A stretch of DNA of 64,000 bases from an uncultured Bacteroidales bacterium (GTDB lineage: Bacteria > Bacteroidota > Bacteroidia > Bacteroidales > P3). Made by a program: the position numbers and the translations under genes. Below are positions 8,420 through 21,082 of the stretch, one piece after another. Below the pieces are notes generated by a model. It did no database searches. It saw only the letters and a program-made list of their open reading frames with translations, and had not been told where the DNA came from. Location: NCBI GenBank assembly GCA_944320415.1, contig CALUHJ010000003.1, positions 62,001 to 126,000 of the forward strand, read 5' to 3'. Numbering within the stretch: the first letter of the stretch is position 1; every line of letters begins with the position of its first letter.

Positions 8420-11400
8420 CTATTCCGCTACCAACTTTTCCGCTGACTTTCTTCCTCGTCTTATCGGCTGAATCGTCTGAGTACCTTGTTCCTCCAACTG
8501 GTCCTTATTCGCAACAATCAAATCATTGTACTCGGTCAATCCTGTTCCTGCAGGTATAAGATGACCTACCAAAACATTTTCTTTCATTCCCAGCAAATAA
8601 TCCGTTTTTGCATTTATTGCTGCCTCGGTCAATACTTTGGTAGTTTCCTGGAAAGAAGCGGCAGACAAATAGCTCTTTGTTTGCAATGATGCCTTTGTAA
8701 TACCCTGAAGCACTTGCCTTGCTGTTGCAGGTTTAGCATCCCTTGCCTGTATCAAAGCCTTGTCCTTTCTCTTTAATGAAGAGTTTTCATCTCTCAATTT
8801 TCTCGCCGTGATGATTTGTCCGTTCGCATAATTCTCACTGTCTCCACGATCTTCCACAACCTTCATTTCGAATATCCTGTCATTTTCCTCTTGGAAATCC
8901 AATCTGTTAACCATTTCACCTTCCAAGAAATTCGTGTCACCCGGATCTTCTATCTCAACCTTCCTCATCATCTGTCTGACAATAACCTCAAAGTGTTTGT
9001 CATTGATTTTAACACCCTGCAAACGATACACTTCCTGAACTTCATTTACAATATATTCCTGTACCTTGGTAGGTCCTTTTATTGCCAATATATCCGCAGG
9101 TGTCACGGCTCCTTCACTCAAAGGTGTTCCTGCTCTCACATAATCATTTTCCTGAGCAAGTATCTGTTTGGTAGTAGGTATAAGGTAAGTTCTTTGTTCT
9201 CCCGTCTTATTCGTTATTATAACCTCTCTGTTTCCTCTCTTCAATTTTTTATTCAACGAAACAACACCGTCTATTTCCGCTACTATTGCAGGATCGGACG
9301 GATTACGGGCTTCAAACAATTCCGTTACCCTTGGAAGTCCTCCCGTTATATCCCCCGCCTTGCCAAACGACCTCGGTATCTTAACCAGATTCCTTCCCTG
9401 CTTTATCTTCTCACCATCCTCTACCGTCAAATGCGCTCCAACAGGTATGTCATAAGTCTTTATAACCTCACCTTTCTTATCAACTATACTGATTGAAGGA
9501 TTCTTCGTCTTTTGACGTGTTTCTATTATAACCTTATCCTGCAATCCGGTCTGGTCATCCGACTCTACTCTGTAAGTAACACCTTCTATAATCGCATCAA
9601 ACTTAACCTTACCTGCAACTTCAGAAATTATCACTGCATTGTAAGGATCCCATTCCGCAATAACATCACCCTTGTTTACCTCAACATTATTTTCAAAGAA
9701 CAACTTCGCTCCATAAGGAATATTGGCAGAAGAAAGAATAGAGTTTGTGTGTTTATCAACTATACGCATTTCTGCCGAACGTCCTATTACAACATTGTAA
9801 TTGTCGTTTTCCTCATCTTCAAACGGAACAGCCCTTAATTCGTCTATTTGAAGCAATCCATCATATTTGGCCGTTATCTTTGAACTTGTTCCTATATTAC
9901 CTCCCGCAACACCTCCAACGTGGAATGTACGTAAAGTAAGCTGTGTTCCAGGTTCACCTATTGATTGTGCCGCTATGACACCAACAGCCTCTCCTTTTTG
10001 TACCAATTTACCAGTTGCCAGATTACGACCGTAACATTTGGCACAAACTCCACGTTTGCTTTCGCATGTCAATACCGAACGTATCTCGACTTCTTCAATA
10101 GGAGAATCCTCTATCTTCTGGCATATATCTTCCGTCAACTCATCTCCTGCCTTTGCTATCTGCTCGCCCGTTTGAGGATGTACAATATCATGCACTGTTA
10201 CCCTTCCCAAGATTCTGTCATAAAGACTTTGAACCACATCCTCATTCTTCTTCAACGCCGTAGTAGGAATACCTCTCAATGTACCACAATCCTCCTCGGT
10301 TATTATAACATCATGAGCAACATCCACCAATCTTCTTGTCAAATAACCCGCATCGGCTGTCTTCAACGCAGTATCTGCCAAACCTTTTCTTGCTCCGTGT
10401 GTCGAAATAAAGTATTCCAACACCGACAAGCCTTCCTTGAAATTCGATATAATAGGATTCTCTATAATTTCCGCCCCGGTAGAACCTGATTTTTGAGGCT
10501 TTGCCATCAATCCTCTCATACCAGTCAACTGACGTATCTGTTCCTTACTACCACGGGCTCCCGAATCAAGCATCATGTAAACAGGATTGAATCCCTGTCT
10601 GTCTTCGGATATATGCTTCATCACTACATCGGTAAGCCTTCTATTGGTATCCGTCCATATATCTATGACCTGATTATATCTTTCATTATTGGTAATAAGA
10701 CCCATCTGATAGTTCATCATAACCTCGTCAACGTAAGCATTTGCCTCCTTTATCATATCAACTTTCTCTTCAGGAACCAAAACGTCTCCCAAGTTAAACG
10801 ACAAACCTCCCGTGAAAGCCATCTTATATCCCAAATCCTTTATATCATCAAGAAACTTAGCCGTTTTTGCCATACCACATACTTTCAAAACATCTCCTAT
10901 TATGTCTCTAAGCATGCTCTTTTTCAAGACAACATTTATAAAACCATACTCCTCGGGAACAACCATGTTGAACAATACCCGTCCTACAGTGGTATCTATG
11001 ATTTCTGTCTTAGGTTCGGAATCCTCTTTCCTTAAACGTCTAAGTTTTATATTTGCATGTAGATCTACGGCTTTTTCATTATAAGCTATCTGAACCTCTT
11101 CCGAAGAATAGAATATTTTACCTTCCCCCTTTACAGTTTCTTTGTCATCAGATACCTTGCCCTTTGTCATGTAATACAAACCAAGTACCATATCCTGAGA
11201 AGGCACAGTAATTGGAGAACCATTCGCAGGATTCAATATGTTGTGTGAGGCCAACATCAACATTTGAGCCTCCAATATCGCTGCATTTCCAAGCGGAACA
11301 TGCACCGCCATTTGGTCACCATCAAAGTCTGCATTAAATGCCGCACATACCAAAGGATGAAGTCTTATAGCTTTGCCTTCAACCAATTTAGGTTGGAATG

Positions 11401-12748
11401 CCTGTATACCCAAACGGTGAAGAGTTGGCGCTCTATTCAACAGAACAGGATGTCCCTTGAGTATGTTCTCCAAAATTTCCCATACGACAGGCTCTCTTCT
11501 GTCAACTATTTTCTTTGCAGACTTAACCGTCTTGACCAAACCTCTCTCCAACATCTTTCTTATTATGAAAGGTTTGAATAATTCAGACGCCATATCCTTA
11601 GGTAAACCACACTCATGCATTTTCAAGTCTGGTCCTACTACTATAACGGAACGACCCGAATAATCCACACGTTTTCCCAACAAGTTCTGACGGAAACGGC
11701 CTTGTTTTCCTTTCAAAAAGTCGGATAAAGACTTTAAAGGTCTATTAGAATCCGATTTCACAGAACTAACTTTCCTTGAATTGTCAAAAAGAGAATCAAC
11801 TGCTTCCTGCAACATACGTTTCTCATTACGCATTATAACGTCAGGAGCTTTTATCTCTATAAGTCGCTTAAGTCTATTGTTTCTTATTATTACCCTTCTG
11901 TACAAATCATTAAGATCCGATGTAGCAAATCTTCCTCCATCCAATGGAACTAATGGTCTCAAATCAGGTGGAATAACAGGCACAACCTGTACTATCATCC
12001 ATTCAGGTCTATTTTCTTTCCTGTTTCTTGATTCCCTGAATGCCTCCACTACATTCAACCGTTTTAATGCATCATGTTTCCTTTGCTGAGAAGTTTCTTT
12101 ATTTGCCTGATGTCTCAATTCATATGAAAGTGCATCCAAATCCAAATCCTTAAGCAATATATAAAGAGCTTCCGCTCCCATTTTTGCAACAAATTTATTT
12201 GGATCATCATCAGACAATAATCTATTTTCCGCCGGCAATTTCTCCATTATGTCGAAATACTCCTCCTCACTGAGAAAATCCATCTTATTTATCTCATATT
12301 GAGCAGCTATTCCGGGATTTATGACAATATATTTTTCGTAATATATTATCTGATCCAATTTCTTGCTCTGTATTCCCAACAAGGAACCAATCTTATTGGG
12401 CAATGAACGGAAAAACCAGATATGAGCGACAGGTACAACTAACTTTATATGACCCATCCTCTCTCTTCTCACTTTCTTTTCCGTAACTTCTACACCACAC
12501 CTGTCACAAATTATACCCTTATAACGTATTCTTTTATATTTTCCACAATGACATTCCCAATCCTTTACAGGTCCGAATATTCGCTCGCAAAATAAACCAT
12601 CTCTCTCCGGTTTGTAAGTTCTGTAATTTATTGTTTCGGGTTTCAACACCTCACCCCTCGATCTTTCCTCTATCGATTGCGGAGATGCCAAACTTATAGT
12701 CATTGAACTAAAAACACTATTTATTTGATTCTCTTTCTTAGTTGTCAT
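8420..12748 (-). CDS. rpoC: DNA-directed RNA polymerase subunit beta'
   Basis: 1,442 residues, the usual length for Bacteroidetes RpoC. Together with RpoB this subunit forms the polymerase active centre. Visible motifs are the N-terminal zinc site (C66, C68, C81, C84), the catalytic NADFDGD loop that binds Mg2+ at about residue 470, and the second zinc cluster around [17 protein letters not shown] at 12748 fits the family N-terminus. It lies 37 bases after rpoB in the same transcription unit and is followed by an intrinsic terminator. Confidence 0.99.
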   Translation of the reverse strand: MTTKKENQINSVFSSMTISLASPQSIEERSRGEVLKPETINYRTYKPERDGLFCERIFGPVKDWECHCGKYKRIRYKGIICDRCGVEVTEKKVRRERMGHIKLVVPVAHIWFFRSLPNKIGSLLGIQSKKLDQIIYYEKYIVINPGIAAQYEINKMDFLSEEEYFDIMEKLPAENRLLSDDDPNKFVAKMGAEALYILLKDLDLDALSYELRHQANKETSQQRKHDALKRLNVVEAFRESRNRKENRPEWMIVQVVPVIPPDLRPLVPLDGGRFATSDLNDLYRRVIIRNNRLKRLIEIKAPDVIMRNEKRMLQEAVDSLFDNSRKVSSVKSDSNRPLKSLSDFLKGKQGRFRQNLLGKRVDYSGRSVIVVGPDLKMHECGLPKDMASELFKPFIIRKMLERGLVKTVKSAKKIVDRREPVVWEILENILKGHPVLLNRAPTLHRLGIQAFQPKLVEGKAIRLHPLVCAAFNADFDGDQMAVHVPLGNAAILEAQMLMLASHNILNPANGSPITVPSQDMVLGLYYMTKGKVSDDKETVKGEGKIFYSSEEVQIAYNEKAVDLHANIKLRRLRKEDSEPKTEIIDTTVGRVLFNMVVPEEYGFINVVLKKSMLRDIIGDVLKVCGMAKTAKFLDDIKDLGYKMAFTGGLSFNLGDVLVPEEKVDMIKEANAYVDEVMMNYQMGLITNNERYNQVIDIWTDTNRRLTDVVMKHISEDRQGFNPVYMMLDSGARGSKEQIRQLTGMRGLMAKPQKSGSTGAEIIENPIISNFKEGLSVLEYFISTHGARKGLADTALKTADAGYLTRRLVDVAHDVIITEEDCGTLRGIPTTALKKNEDVVQSLYDRILGRVTVHDIVHPQTGEQIAKAGDELTEDICQKIEDSPIEEVEIRSVLTCESKRGVCAKCYGRNLATGKLVQKGEAVGVIAAQSIGEPGTQLTLRTFHVGGVAGGNIGTSSKITAKYDGLLQIDELRAVPFEDEENDNYNVVIGRSAEMRIVDKHTNSILSSANIPYGAKLFFENNVEVNKGDVIAEWDPYNAVIISEVAGKVKFDAIIEGVTYRVESDDQTGLQDKVIIETRQKTKNPSISIVDKKGEVIKTYDIPVGAHLTVEDGEKIKQGRNLVKIPRSFGKAGDITGGLPRVTELFEARNPSDPAIVAEIDGVVSLNKKLKRGNREVIITNKTGEQRTYLIPTTKQILAQENDYVRAGTPLSEGAVTPADILAIKGPTKVQEYIVNEVQEVYRLQGVKINDKHFEVIVRQMMRKVEIEDPGDTNFLEGEMVNRLDFQEENDRIFEMKVVEDRGDSENYANGQIITARKLRDENSSLKRKDKALIQARDAKPATARQVLQGITKASLQTKSYLSAASFQETTKVLTEAAINAKTDYLLGMKENVLVGHLIPAGTGLTEYNDLIVANKDQLEEQGTQTIQPIRRGRKSAEKLVAE

Positions 12749-12785
12749 AATCTTTATCTTGAGTATCCGTTACCTCATTGATTTT

Positions 12786-15700
12786 CTAATCGAACGAAAC
12801 ATCCAAATTCAATCCTCTCAACTCATGAATTAAAACATTGAATGATTCTGGAATACCAGGAGTAGGAATATTGTCTCCTTTAACTATTGCTTCATAAGCT
12901 TTTGCCCTGCCCACAACATCATCAGACTTAACTGTCAATATCTCCTGCAAGACATGTGAAGCCCCGAATGCTTCCAATGCCCATACCTCCATTTCTCCAA
13001 ACCTTTGTCCTCCAAACTGAGCTTTACCACCTAAAGGTTGTTGTGTAATCAAAGAATATGGACCTATGCTTCTCGCGTGCATCTTGTCATCTATCATATG
13101 ATGCAACTTAAGCATATAAACATAACCTACCGTTGCAGGTTGATCAAATACCTCACCAGTTTCGCCATCCCTAAGATAGCATTTGCCATTATGAGGTAAC
13201 CCAGCCTTATCCATATAGGAGTTAACTTCATCCAATGTCGCACCGTCAAAAATAGGGGTATGGAATCTCAAATTCAATTCATGACCTGCCCATCCCAAGA
13301 CAGTTTCAAATATTTGACCCAAATTCATACGAGAAGGAACTCCCAATGGATTTAATACTATGTCTACAGGTTTACCATTATCCAAGAATGGCATATCCTC
13401 CTCTCGTACGATTTTAGCAACAATACCTTTGTTTCCATGCCTACCCGCCATCTTGTCTCCTACCTTCAATTTCCTTTTCTTGGCTATATATATCTTTGCC
13501 ATTTGAACTATTCCTGTAGGCAAATCATCTCCTATTGTAGCGGCATAAGTTTGTCTAGCCAAAGATCCTTGCAATTCTCTGTTTTTTATGTTATAATTAT
13601 TCAACATTTCCTCAACCAATTCATTAGTCTTCGGATCTGTCGTCCATGAATTAGGATTAACATTTTCATAATCTATTGCAAGTAAAAATTTCTGATTAAA
13701 CTTGGATTTCTTAGGTATAATCTCCTCTCCATAAGAAGAATAGACCCCTGCAGAAACCTTGCCAATCAATAAGACAAACAATTTGTCAACAAGCTTGTTC
13801 TTTAATTCAGATGCCTCAGAATCATACTTAGCCTTTAAATTACGAACGATTTCACTATCTTTTTGTCTAGCCTTTTTGTCTTTAATAAAACGGGTAAACA
13901 ATTTCTTGTCTATAACTATACCGCTAATTGAAGGAGGAACCTTCAATGAAGCATCCTTCACATCACCAGCTTTGTCTCCGAAAATAGCTCTCAACAATTT
14001 TTCTTCAGGTGTAGGATCCGACTCTCCCTTTGGCGTTATCTTTCCAACTAAAATATCACCCTCTTTAACATAAGCTCCAATCCTTACCATTCCATTCTCA
14101 TCAAGGTCTTTCGTAGCCTCTAAACTAACATTTGGAATATCTCTAGTCAATTCTTCCAAACCACGCTTAGTTTCCCTAACCTCAGTAATAAATTCCTCAA
14201 CGTGAACCGAAGTAAAAATATCTTCCTTTACTACTTTCTCGGAAATAACTATAGCATCCTCATAGTTATAACCTTTCCACGGCATAAATGCAACCTGCAA
14301 ATTACGACCCAATGCCAAAACACCATTCTTGGTAGCATACCCTTCACAAAGCACCTGTCCCTTAACTACCTTATCCCCTTTGTTTACTATAGGACGTAAA
14401 TTGATGGAGGTACTCTGATTAGTCCTTTGGAATTTAGTAAGTTTATACCTTTTAAGATCATCATCAAAACTTACCAAACGTTCATTTTCCTCCCTATCAT
14501 ATCTTATAACAATCTCATTAGCATCAACATATTCAACTATACCGTCACATTCTGCGTGAATCAACACTCTGGAATCATACGCCACAGAACGTTCTATACC
14601 TGTACCGACAATCGGTATTTCAGGGTTCAGCAACGGTACAGCCTGTCGCATCATATTGGAACCCATCAATGCACGGTTCGCATCGTTATGTTCCAAAAAT
14701 GGTATAAGGGAAGCTGCTATAGAAGCTATCTGATTGGATGCTACATCCATCAGATCCACCTGTTCTGGAGGAACAATAGGGAAATCAGCCATCTGACGAG
14801 TTTTAACCCTATCCTCTATTATGCAATAGTTTTCATCCATCTTTGTTGCAGCTTGAGCAACTATCTTGTCCTCTTCTTCCTCTGCTGTCAAATAAACAGC
14901 GCCATCCTCTACAAGTACTTTTCCATTCTTAACCTTATAGTAAGGAGTTTCTATGAATCCTAAAGAATTAATCTTAGCGAAAACACTCAAAGAAGATATC
15001 AAACCTATATTTGGTCCTTCAGGAGTTTCTATTGTACATAGACGTCCGTAATGTGTATAGTGTACGTCTCTTACCTCAAAACCCGCTCTTTCTCTTGACA
15101 AACCTCCTGGTCCCAATGCTGAAATTCTTCTTTTATGAGTCAATTCAGACAGAGGATTAGTCTGATCCATAAATTGAGACAATTGGTTCGTCCCAAAAAA
15201 TGAATTTATTACGGAAGATAAAGTTTTCGCATTTATCAAGTCTGTAGGTGTAAACACCTCATTATCCCTGACATTCATTCTTTCCCGTATTGTTCTTGCC
15301 ATACGAGAAAGACCTACCCCAAACTGAGCGTATAATTGTTCTCCAACAGTCCTTATCCTACGATTACTCAAATGGTCTATATCATCAACCTCTGTTTTAG
15401 AATTAATAAGCTCAATAAGATACTTTATTATCGATATAATATCTTCTTTGGTAAGTACCTTTATATCTTTACTGACATTTAAATTTAATTTGGTATTTAT
15501 TCTATACCTACCAACATCACCCAAATCATATCTCTTATCTGAGAAAAACAGTTTTTCTATTATTCCTCTCGCCGTTTCTTCATCAGGTGGCTCTGCACTA
15601 CGCAATTGTCTGTATATGTATTCTACAGCCTCCTTGGCATTATTGGCTGTATCTTTTTTTAACGTATTGAATATTATAGAATAGTCAACTGCAGTAGAAT

Positions 15701-16589
15701 CATCATTGTGTAACAATATCGTCTTAACACCTGAATCCAATATTTGTTCTATATGCTCTTGTTCAAGAACGGTTTCTCTTTCTATGACGGTTTCAGTCCT
15801 TTCTATGGAAACGACTTCTCCTGTATCTTCATCCACAAAATCTTCAATCCATGAACGCACAACCCTGGCTGCCAACCTTCTGCCTATTACTTTCTTAAGG
15901 CTGGTTTTTTGCGCTTTCACCTCTTGCGCAAGATTGAAAATCTCCAAAATATCCTTATCCGTTTCATAACCAATGGCTCTGAGAAGAGTTGTTATAGGCA
16001 ACTTTTTCTTTCTATCAATGTAAGCATACATCACATTATTTATGTCCGTGGTGAACTCCATCCACGAACCTTTAAAAGGAATGATTCTTGCTGAATAAAG
16101 CTGCATTCCATTGGCATGTGTACTTGTACCAAAAAAAACTCCTGGAGAACGATGTAACTGTGAAACAACAACCCTTTCTGCACCGTTTATTACGAATGTA
16201 CCCTTAGGAGTCATATAAGGAATCATTCCCAAATAAACATCCTGGATGATTGTTTCAAAATCTTCATGTTCAGGGTCCGTACAAAACAATTTCAGTTTTG
16301 CCTTTAACGGAACACTGAAGGTCAGTCCTCTTTCAATACACTCATCTATTGTATAACGAGGTGTATCTATAAAATAATCAAGAAATTCGAGAACGAAATT
16401 ATTTCTTGCATCGGTTATAGGAAAATTTTCTGAGAAAACTTTGTATAATCCTTCGTTTACTCTATTCTCAGAATTTGTTTCCAATTGAAAGAAGTCTCTG
16501 AATGACTTCAACTGAATATCCAAAAAATCAGGATAATCAAAATGCTTCACCGAAGCGAAACTTACTAAAGTTGGATTATTTTGTGCCAA
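12786..16589 (-). CDS. rpoB: DNA-directed RNA polymerase subunit beta
   Basis: 1,267 residues from a TTG start at 16589 (protein begins [14 protein letters not shown] after the initiator). This length and N-terminus fit Bacteroidetes RpoB. The in-frame ATG at 16637 would add 16 hydrophobic residues ([13 protein letters not shown]) foreign to the family and would start inside the leader just after a hairpin. The rifampicin-binding region reads [20 protein letters not shown], with no residue change that I associate with resistance. The C-terminal clamp-anchoring region is complete. It is preceded by a strong hairpin between rplL and rpoB and followed by rpoC. Confidence 0.98.
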   Translation of the reverse strand: MAQNNPTLVSFASVKHFDYPDFLDIQLKSFRDFFQLETNSENRVNEGLYKVFSENFPITDARNNFVLEFLDYFIDTPRYTIDECIERGLTFSVPLKAKLKLFCTDPEHEDFETIIQDVYLGMIPYMTPKGTFVINGAERVVVSQLHRSPGVFFGTSTHANGMQLYSARIIPFKGSWMEFTTDINNVMYAYIDRKKKLPITTLLRAIGYETDKDILEIFNLAQEVKAQKTSLKKVIGRRLAARVVRSWIEDFVDEDTGEVVSIERTETVIERETVLEQEHIEQILDSGVKTILLHNDDSTAVDYSIIFNTLKKDTANNAKEAVEYIYRQLRSAEPPDEETARGIIEKLFFSDKRYDLGDVGRYRINTKLNLNVSKDIKVLTKEDIISIIKYLIELINSKTEVDDIDHLSNRRIRTVGEQLYAQFGVGLSRMARTIRERMNVRDNEVFTPTDLINAKTLSSVINSFFGTNQLSQFMDQTNPLSELTHKRRISALGPGGLSRERAGFEVRDVHYTHYGRLCTIETPEGPNIGLISSLSVFAKINSLGFIETPYYKVKNGKVLVEDGAVYLTAEEEEDKIVAQAATKMDENYCIIEDRVKTRQMADFPIVPPEQVDLMDVASNQIASIAASLIPFLEHNDANRALMGSNMMRQAVPLLNPEIPIVGTGIERSVAYDSRVLIHAECDGIVEYVDANEIVIRYDREENERLVSFDDDLKRYKLTKFQRTNQSTSINLRPIVNKGDKVVKGQVLCEGYATKNGVLALGRNLQVAFMPWKGYNYEDAIVISEKVVKEDIFTSVHVEEFITEVRETKRGLEELTRDIPNVSLEATKDLDENGMVRIGAYVKEGDILVGKITPKGESDPTPEEKLLRAIFGDKAGDVKDASLKVPPSISGIVIDKKLFTRFIKDKKARQKDSEIVRNLKAKYDSEASELKNKLVDKLFVLLIGKVSAGVYSSYGEEIIPKKSKFNQKFLLAIDYENVNPNSWTTDPKTNELVEEMLNNYNIKNRELQGSLARQTYAATIGDDLPTGIVQMAKIYIAKKRKLKVGDKMAGRHGNKGIVAKIVREEDMPFLDNGKPVDIVLNPLGVPSRMNLGQIFETVLGWAGHELNLRFHTPIFDGATLDEVNSYMDKAGLPHNGKCYLRDGETGEVFDQPATVGYVYMLKLHHMIDDKMHARSIGPYSLITQQPLGGKAQFGGQRFGEMEVWALEAFGASHVLQEILTVKSDDVVGRAKAYEAIVKGDNIPTPGIPESFNVLIHELRGLNLDVSFD

Positions 16590-16639
16590 GGTAAAAAAAA
16601 TTATAAGGTTAAAAAATAAGTTCGATACAAAACACAATG

Positions 16640-16681
16640 AAGGAATGGGTATTCTTTACCCAAAGAATACCTCATTCCCTT
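16640..16681 (-). promoter_or_regulatory. Hairpin between rplL and rpoB (attenuator or processing site)
   Basis: A nearly perfect stem lies in the leader of rpoB: 10 bp closing an ACCC loop on the plus strand, then a one-base bulge, 6 more bp and 2 bp after a second bulge. The sequence after it on the minus strand is not a clean U-tract, so it is more likely a partial terminator or RNase cleavage point than a full stop. An rplL-rpoB attenuator and processing site is known in E. coli; this one is inferred by analogy. Confidence 0.7.
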
Positions 16682-16706
16682 ATCTTTTTAGATGTGGTGA
16701 AATGTC

Positions 16707-17084
16707 TTACTTAATCTCAACCTTTGCACCAGCCTCTTCCAATGCTTTCTTCAAAGATTCTGCCTCATCTTTTGCAACACCTTCCTTCAATGTTTTAGGT
16801 GCTGCATCTACCAATTCCTTAGCTTCCTTCAATCCTAAAGAACAAAGATCTTTTACCAACTTAACAACATTAAGTTTGGAAGCACCTGCCTCTGTCAAAA
16901 CAACATCAAAAGCTGTTTTTTCCTCTGCAACTGCTGCTGGACCTGCTGCTGGACCTGCTGCTACTGCTACTGCTGCGGCTGCAGGCTCTATACCATATTC
17001 ATCCTTCAATATATCAGCCAATTCTTTAACTTCCTTTACTGATAAATTCACCAATTGTTCTGCGAATGCTTTCAAATCTGCCAT
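16707..17084 (-). CDS. rplL: 50S ribosomal protein L7/L12
   Basis: 125 residues. It forms the multi-copy ribosomal stalk that recruits and activates translational GTPases. The N-terminal dimerisation region ([21 protein letters not shown]) is followed by an Ala/Gly/Pro hinge with the repeat GPAAGPAA at about residues 44-51 and the globular C-terminal domain with KTAFDVVL and [10 protein letters not shown]. The hinge is encoded by a short triplet-rich run that could slip in replication. It lies 35 bases after rplJ and is followed by the hairpin that separates it from rpoB. Confidence 0.98.
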   Translation of the reverse strand: MADLKAFAEQLVNLSVKEVKELADILKDEYGIEPAAAAVAVAAGPAAGPAAVAEEKTAFDVVLTEAGASKLNVVKLVKDLCSLGLKEAKELVDAAPKTLKEGVAKDEAESLKKALEEAGAKVEIK

Positions 17085-17119
17085 TTTATTTTCTGATTTA
17101 ATGTTTTACAAATTATTTT

Positions 17120-17641
17120 TTACTCGGGTTTTTCCGACAACGTCTTTATTACGCCGGATAATGTATTAGCACCAGACTGTAAAGCTCCAATAACATTCTT
17201 TACAGGAGATTGAAGTGCTGCAACAATGTCTGCTATAAGCTCATTCTTAGACTTTATGGATATCAATTCATCCAAAACAGCATCTCCTATGTAGAATCCT
17301 TCTTCTACATAAGCAGATTTCAAAATAAGCTTATCACTATTTGCTCTAAATGATTTTATCAGTTTTGCAGGTGCATTGTTTACATTAGAAAGCATAATAG
17401 AAGTAGAACCCTTCAAAGTAGGAAATATATCCGAATAATCAATATCAGATTTTTCCAAAGCCTTTTTCAACAAGGTATTCTTAACAACCAATAATTTCAC
17501 ATTGTTACGAAAACACATCTTCCTTAACTTTGCAGTATCAACAGAATTCAATCCGTTCATGTCTACAAAATAAAGATAAGGATAATTCGATATTTCCGCT
17601 CCAATGCTCTCTATCAGCTGACTTTTTTCTTCTTTTCTCAT
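17120..17641 (-). CDS. rplJ: 50S ribosomal protein L10
   Basis: 173 residues, normal length. L10 anchors the L7/L12 stalk on 23S rRNA. Family features are the N-terminal rRNA-binding part (MRKEEKSQLIESI, KNTLLKKAL) and the C-terminal helix that binds L7/L12 dimers (ANTLSGVIKTLSEK). Only 21 bases separate it from rplA, so there is no room for a classical L10 leader directly upstream; any autoregulation must act through another site or by coupling. Confidence 0.98.
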   Translation of the reverse strand: MRKEEKSQLIESIGAEISNYPYLYFVDMNGLNSVDTAKLRKMCFRNNVKLLVVKNTLLKKALEKSDIDYSDIFPTLKGSTSIMLSNVNNAPAKLIKSFRANSDKLILKSAYVEEGFYIGDAVLDELISIKSKNELIADIVAALQSPVKNVIGALQSGANTLSGVIKTLSEKPE

Positions 17642-17662
17642 ATTCTATTTCTTTTCTGAGAC

Positions 17663-18358
17663 TTATTTGCTTATAGATTTAGGATCAACTTTTACACCTG
17701 GACTCATAGTAGAAGACACTGTTACACTCTTTATATAAGTGCCCTTTGCTGCAGCCGGTTTAAGTTTTACTATAGCCTGCAATACCTCCATTGCGTTATC
17801 GTATATTTTTTCTGCATCAAAAGACATACGTGCAACACTGGCATGAACGATACCTGACTTGTCTACTTTAAAATCTATTTTGCCGGCTTTAACTTCTTGG
17901 ACAGCTTTACCTATTTCCATAGTTACAGTGCCTGTCTTCGGATTAGGCATCAATCCTCTTGGACCCAACACCTTTCCCAAAGCTCCCACCTTAGGCATAA
18001 CACTAGGCATGGTAATAATAACATCGACATCCGTCCAACCGCCTTTTATTTTGGTGATGTAATCATCCAATCCAAAATAATCAGCTCCGGCCGCCTTAGC
18101 TTCTTCTTCTTTATCCGGTGTACACAAAACAAGTACCTTCTTTGTTTTACCCGTACCATGAGGCAACGTAACTATACCCCTTACCATTTGATTGGATTTA
18201 CGTGGGTCAACACCCAATCTTACATCCAAATCAAAAGAAGCATCAAACTTCGTATAAGTGATATCCTTTACAACCTTCACGGCCTCTTCCAAAGAATACT
18301 CTTTCGTCACATCGAATTTTGCTAAAGCCTCTTTTTGTTTTTTCGATTGTTTTGCCAT
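17663..18358 (-). CDS. rplA: 50S ribosomal protein L1
   Basis: 231 residues from ATG 18358 ([12 protein letters not shown]), matching the family start; an earlier in-frame codon would add 18 unrelated residues read from the intergenic region. L1 forms the mobile L1 stalk and in many bacteria represses its own operon. Family motifs are [12 protein letters not shown], the [12 protein letters not shown] loop and [14 protein letters not shown], which contacts rRNA. It is arranged rplK-rplA-rplJ-rplL. Confidence 0.98.
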   Translation of the reverse strand: MAKQSKKQKEALAKFDVTKEYSLEEAVKVVKDITYTKFDASFDLDVRLGVDPRKSNQMVRGIVTLPHGTGKTKKVLVLCTPDKEEEAKAAGADYFGLDDYITKIKGGWTDVDVIITMPSVMPKVGALGKVLGPRGLMPNPKTGTVTMEIGKAVQEVKAGKIDFKVDKSGIVHASVARMSFDAEKIYDNAMEVLQAIVKLKPAAAKGTYIKSVTVSSTMSPGVKVDPKSISK

Positions 18359-18395
18359 CAATTTTATTTTTTTTACAATTAATCTTGTTGAAAAA

Positions 18396-18821
18396 TTATT
18401 CTTCAACAACAATTCCCATACTCCTTGCCGTACCTTTCACGATACTTACGGCTGCATCCACGGTGAAACAATTCAAATCCACCATTTTTGCCTCCGCAAT
18501 AGCCTTTACCTGATCCATTTTCAAAGTTGCAACCTTATTTCTGTTCGGTTCTCCAGAACCGCTTTTCAACTTGGCCGCTTCTTTCAATTGTACGGCTACA
18601 GGAGGAGTTTTTATTACAAAATCGAAAGATTTGTCAGTGTAAACAGTTATAATGGCAGGTATCAACTTTCCAGCCATATCCTGCGTTCTTGCATTAAACT
18701 GTTTACAAAATTCCATAATGTTAACACCCTTTGCACCCAAAGCAGGTCCAACCGGTGGTGATGGATTTGCCTTACCTCCCGGAATTTGTAACTTAATCAA
18801 TCCTGCAACTTCTTTAGCCAT
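18396..18821 (-). CDS. rplK: 50S ribosomal protein L11
   Basis: 141 residues, full length. L11 binds the GTPase-associated centre of 23S rRNA. The N-terminal domain carries [19 protein letters not shown], including the conserved Pro-rich turn, and the C-terminal rRNA-binding domain carries [18 protein letters not shown] and GTARSMGI. It is the first ribosomal protein of the cluster, 45 bases after nusG. Confidence 0.98.
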   Translation of the reverse strand: MAKEVAGLIKLQIPGGKANPSPPVGPALGAKGVNIMEFCKQFNARTQDMAGKLIPAIITVYTDKSFDFVIKTPPVAVQLKEAAKLKSGSGEPNRNKVATLKMDQVKAIAEAKMVDLNCFTVDAAVSIVKGTARSMGIVVEE

Positions 18822-18865
18822 TTTCTCAACGTGCTTTAAAAGATAAAAAACTAAATACTATCAGG

Positions 18866-19408
18866 TTACTTAACAACTTGAACAAAAGACAACTCAACAG
18901 GTGTCCTTCTGCCAAAAATCTTGACAACAACCGTCAGTTTCTTCTTTTCATTGTTGATTTCATCAATAGTCCCCGAAAAATTATTGAACGGACCATCTAT
19001 TATTTTCACAGTTTCGCCAATAATAAAAGGTTCAAGCAATTCTTCCTCACTTTCCAACATTTCATCAACCTGTCCCAATATTCTTTTAACTTCAAATTCC
19101 TGCAAAGGAACCGGTTTACCCTCTTTCGAAGAAAGAAAATCAATGACATTCGGAATGTTTTTTATTATATGCGCCGTTTCACCTTCAAGAGAAGCCTCTA
19201 TCAACACATAACCGGGAAAGAGAGTTCTATCCTTACTCACCCTTTTACCATTACGAACAGAAAATACTTTTTCGGTAGGTATCAAAACCTGAGAAACGTA
19301 TCCGAAAAGATCACCATGAGACATCTCGTTTTCAATATACTCTTTGGCTTTCTTTTCCTTTCCCGCAATAGCCTTAACTACATACCACTTCCTAGGTTGT
19401 TCACTCAT
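18866..19408 (-). CDS. nusG: Transcription termination/antitermination protein NusG
   Basis: 180 residues. NusG binds RNA polymerase through its NGN domain (KWYVVKAIAGKEKKAKEYIE at the start) and contacts S10 or Rho through the C-terminal KOW domain (GETVKIIDGPFNNFSGTIDEI). The LFPGYVLIEA segment of the NGN domain is clear. It sits between secE and rplK as in most bacteria. Confidence 0.97.
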   Translation of the reverse strand: MSEQPRKWYVVKAIAGKEKKAKEYIENEMSHGDLFGYVSQVLIPTEKVFSVRNGKRVSKDRTLFPGYVLIEASLEGETAHIIKNIPNVIDFLSSKEGKPVPLQEFEVKRILGQVDEMLESEEELLEPFIIGETVKIIDGPFNNFSGTIDEINNEKKKLTVVVKIFGRRTPVELSFVQVVK

Positions 19409-19529
19409 ATCAGAGGATTATTGAATATTACCAAATAGCAAAATATAAATTTCCACTGTACCTCATGACGATAAACATCGCAGGGAAGCAAGGTACAGAC
19501 GATATGAAATTTCCTATATAACCAATTTA

Positions 19530-19745
19530 TTACATCATACCATAAAGATAGCCCAACAACCCCTTCCAGAACATTGTAGGATGAACTCCTGTCAACATAT
19601 CCATAAGGAAAACTATGAAGGCAATTATCAACGATGCGACAAATACGACCACAGTACTATTGTTAAGTTCCGACATCGTAGGCCATGACACCTTGTTAAC
19701 CAATTCATCATAGCTACTTTTTACATAATCAACTATCTTTGACAT
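19530..19745 (-). CDS. secE: Protein translocase subunit SecE
   Basis: 71 residues, with one C-terminal transmembrane helix (VVVFVASLIIAFIVFLMDML) preceded by the amphipathic segment DELVNKVSWPTMSEL, which is the conserved SecE core (K-V-x-W-P). It is the single-helix short form usual in Bacteroidetes and is the clamp of the SecYEG channel. It lies between tRNA-Trp and nusG. Confidence 0.96.
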   Translation of the reverse strand: MSKIVDYVKSSYDELVNKVSWPTMSELNNSTVVVFVASLIIAFIVFLMDMLTGVHPTMFWKGLLGYLYGMM

Positions 19746-19764
19746 CTGTACTAAATTTTTATCG

Positions 19765-19835
19765 CAGGGGCAGAGAGATTCGAACTCCCATCAACGGTTT
19801 TGGAGACCGCTATTCTGCCATTGAACTATGCCCCT
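19765..19835 (-). tRNA. trnW: tRNA-Trp (anticodon CCA)
   Basis: 71-base cloverleaf. Acceptor AGGGGCA pairs with TGCCCCT, with discriminator G; anticodon loop CTCCAAA between GCGGT and ACCGT; T-loop GTTCGAATC. No CCA end is encoded. It lies between tuf and secE. Confidence 0.97.
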
Positions 19836-19894
19836 AAAAATCGGGGTGAAAATCATCTCACCCCGATCACATAATTATTTCAAATTATTATAGA

Positions 19895-21082
19895 CTAGTC
19901 TAAAATCTTAGTAACCTGACCAGCTCCTACCGTTCTACCTCCCTCACGGATTGCAAAACGCAAGTTTTCGTTCAAAGCTATCTCAGAAATCAACTCAACA
20001 GTAATTGTCAAGTTATCTCCAGGCATAACCATGTCACGTCCTTCTGGCAAGCTTATCTCTCCAGTAACATCTGTTGTTCTGAAATAGAACTGAGGACGAT
20101 ACTTATTGTGGAACGCAGTATGACGTCCGCCTTCCTCCTTTTTCAAGATATAAACCTCAGCCTGGAACTTTCTATGAGGATGTACAGAACCAGGTTTCGC
20201 TATAACCATACCACGACGGATCTCATCCTTATCAATACCACGCAACAATAGTCCCACATTGTCTCCAGCTTCTCCTTCATCCAACAATTTACGGAACATC
20301 TCAACTCCCGTAACAGTAGATTTCAATTTTTCAGCACCCATACCAATGATATCAACAGCATCTCCAACATGGATAACACCTGTTTCTATACGACCTGTTG
20401 CAACCGTTCCACGTCCTGTAATTGAAAATACATCCTCTATAGGCATCAAGAAATCTTTATCCTTATCTCTCTTTGGCAAAGGAATCCATGTATCAACCGC
20501 ATCCATCAACTCCATAACCTTCTCAACCCACTTAGGCTCATTATTCAATGCTCCCAACGCAGAACCTCTTATTATAGGAGTATTGTCACCATCAAATTCA
20601 TAGAATGACAACAACTCGCGTATTTCCATTTCAACCAAATCCAACAACTCTGGGTCATCAACCAAGTCAACCTTGTTCATGAATACTACCAAACGAGGAA
20701 CACCTACCTGACGAGCCAACAATATGTGCTCACGGGTCTGTGGCATAGGACCGTCCGTTGCCGCAACAACTAATATGGCACCATCCATCTGAGCTGCACC
20801 GGTAACCATGTTTTTCACATAGTCAGCATGACCCGGACAGTCTACGTGAGCATAGTGACGGTTCTCTGTTTGATACTCAACGTGAGCGGTATTGATAGTA
20901 ATACCTCTCTCCTTTTCCTCAGGAGCAGAGTCTATCGAATCAAATGACTTAACTTCAGAAAGACCCTTAGCCGCCAATACAGTAGTAATCGCAGCCGTCA
21001 ACGTAGTCTTACCATGGTCTACGTGACCTATTGTTCCAATGTTAACGTGTGGTTTTGAACGTTCAAATTTTTCTTTTGCCAT
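19895..21082 (-). CDS. tuf: Elongation factor Tu
   Basis: 395 residues, full length. EF-Tu is the GTPase that delivers aminoacyl-tRNA to the ribosome. G1 is GHVDHGKT at residues 19-26, G3 is DCPGH and G4 is NKVD; domains 2 and 3 end in [15 protein letters not shown]. It is placed between tRNA-Thr(GGT) and tRNA-Trp, so one transcript can yield EF-Tu and several of its tRNA ligands. This is the only tuf in the window. Confidence 0.99.
   Translation of the reverse strand: MAKEKFERSKPHVNIGTIGHVDHGKTTLTAAITTVLAAKGLSEVKSFDSIDSAPEEKERGITINTAHVEYQTENRHYAHVDCPGHADYVKNMVTGAAQMDGAILVVAATDGPMPQTREHILLARQVGVPRLVVFMNKVDLVDDPELLDLVEMEIRELLSFYEFDGDNTPIIRGSALGALNNEPKWVEKVMELMDAVDTWIPLPKRDKDKDFLMPIEDVFSITGRGTVATGRIETGVIHVGDAVDIIGMGAEKLKSTVTGVEMFRKLLDEGEAGDNVGLLLRGIDKDEIRRGMVIAKPGSVHPHRKFQAEVYILKKEEGGRHTAFHNKYRPQFYFRTTDVTGEISLPEGRDMVMPGDNLTITVELISEIALNENLRFAIREGGRTVGAGQVTKILD

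Noticed and set aside
8816..10489. Long plus-strand frames of 226 and 174 codons inside rpoC
   Set aside because: They are antisense shadows of a well-supported gene and show no family features, signal or promoter.
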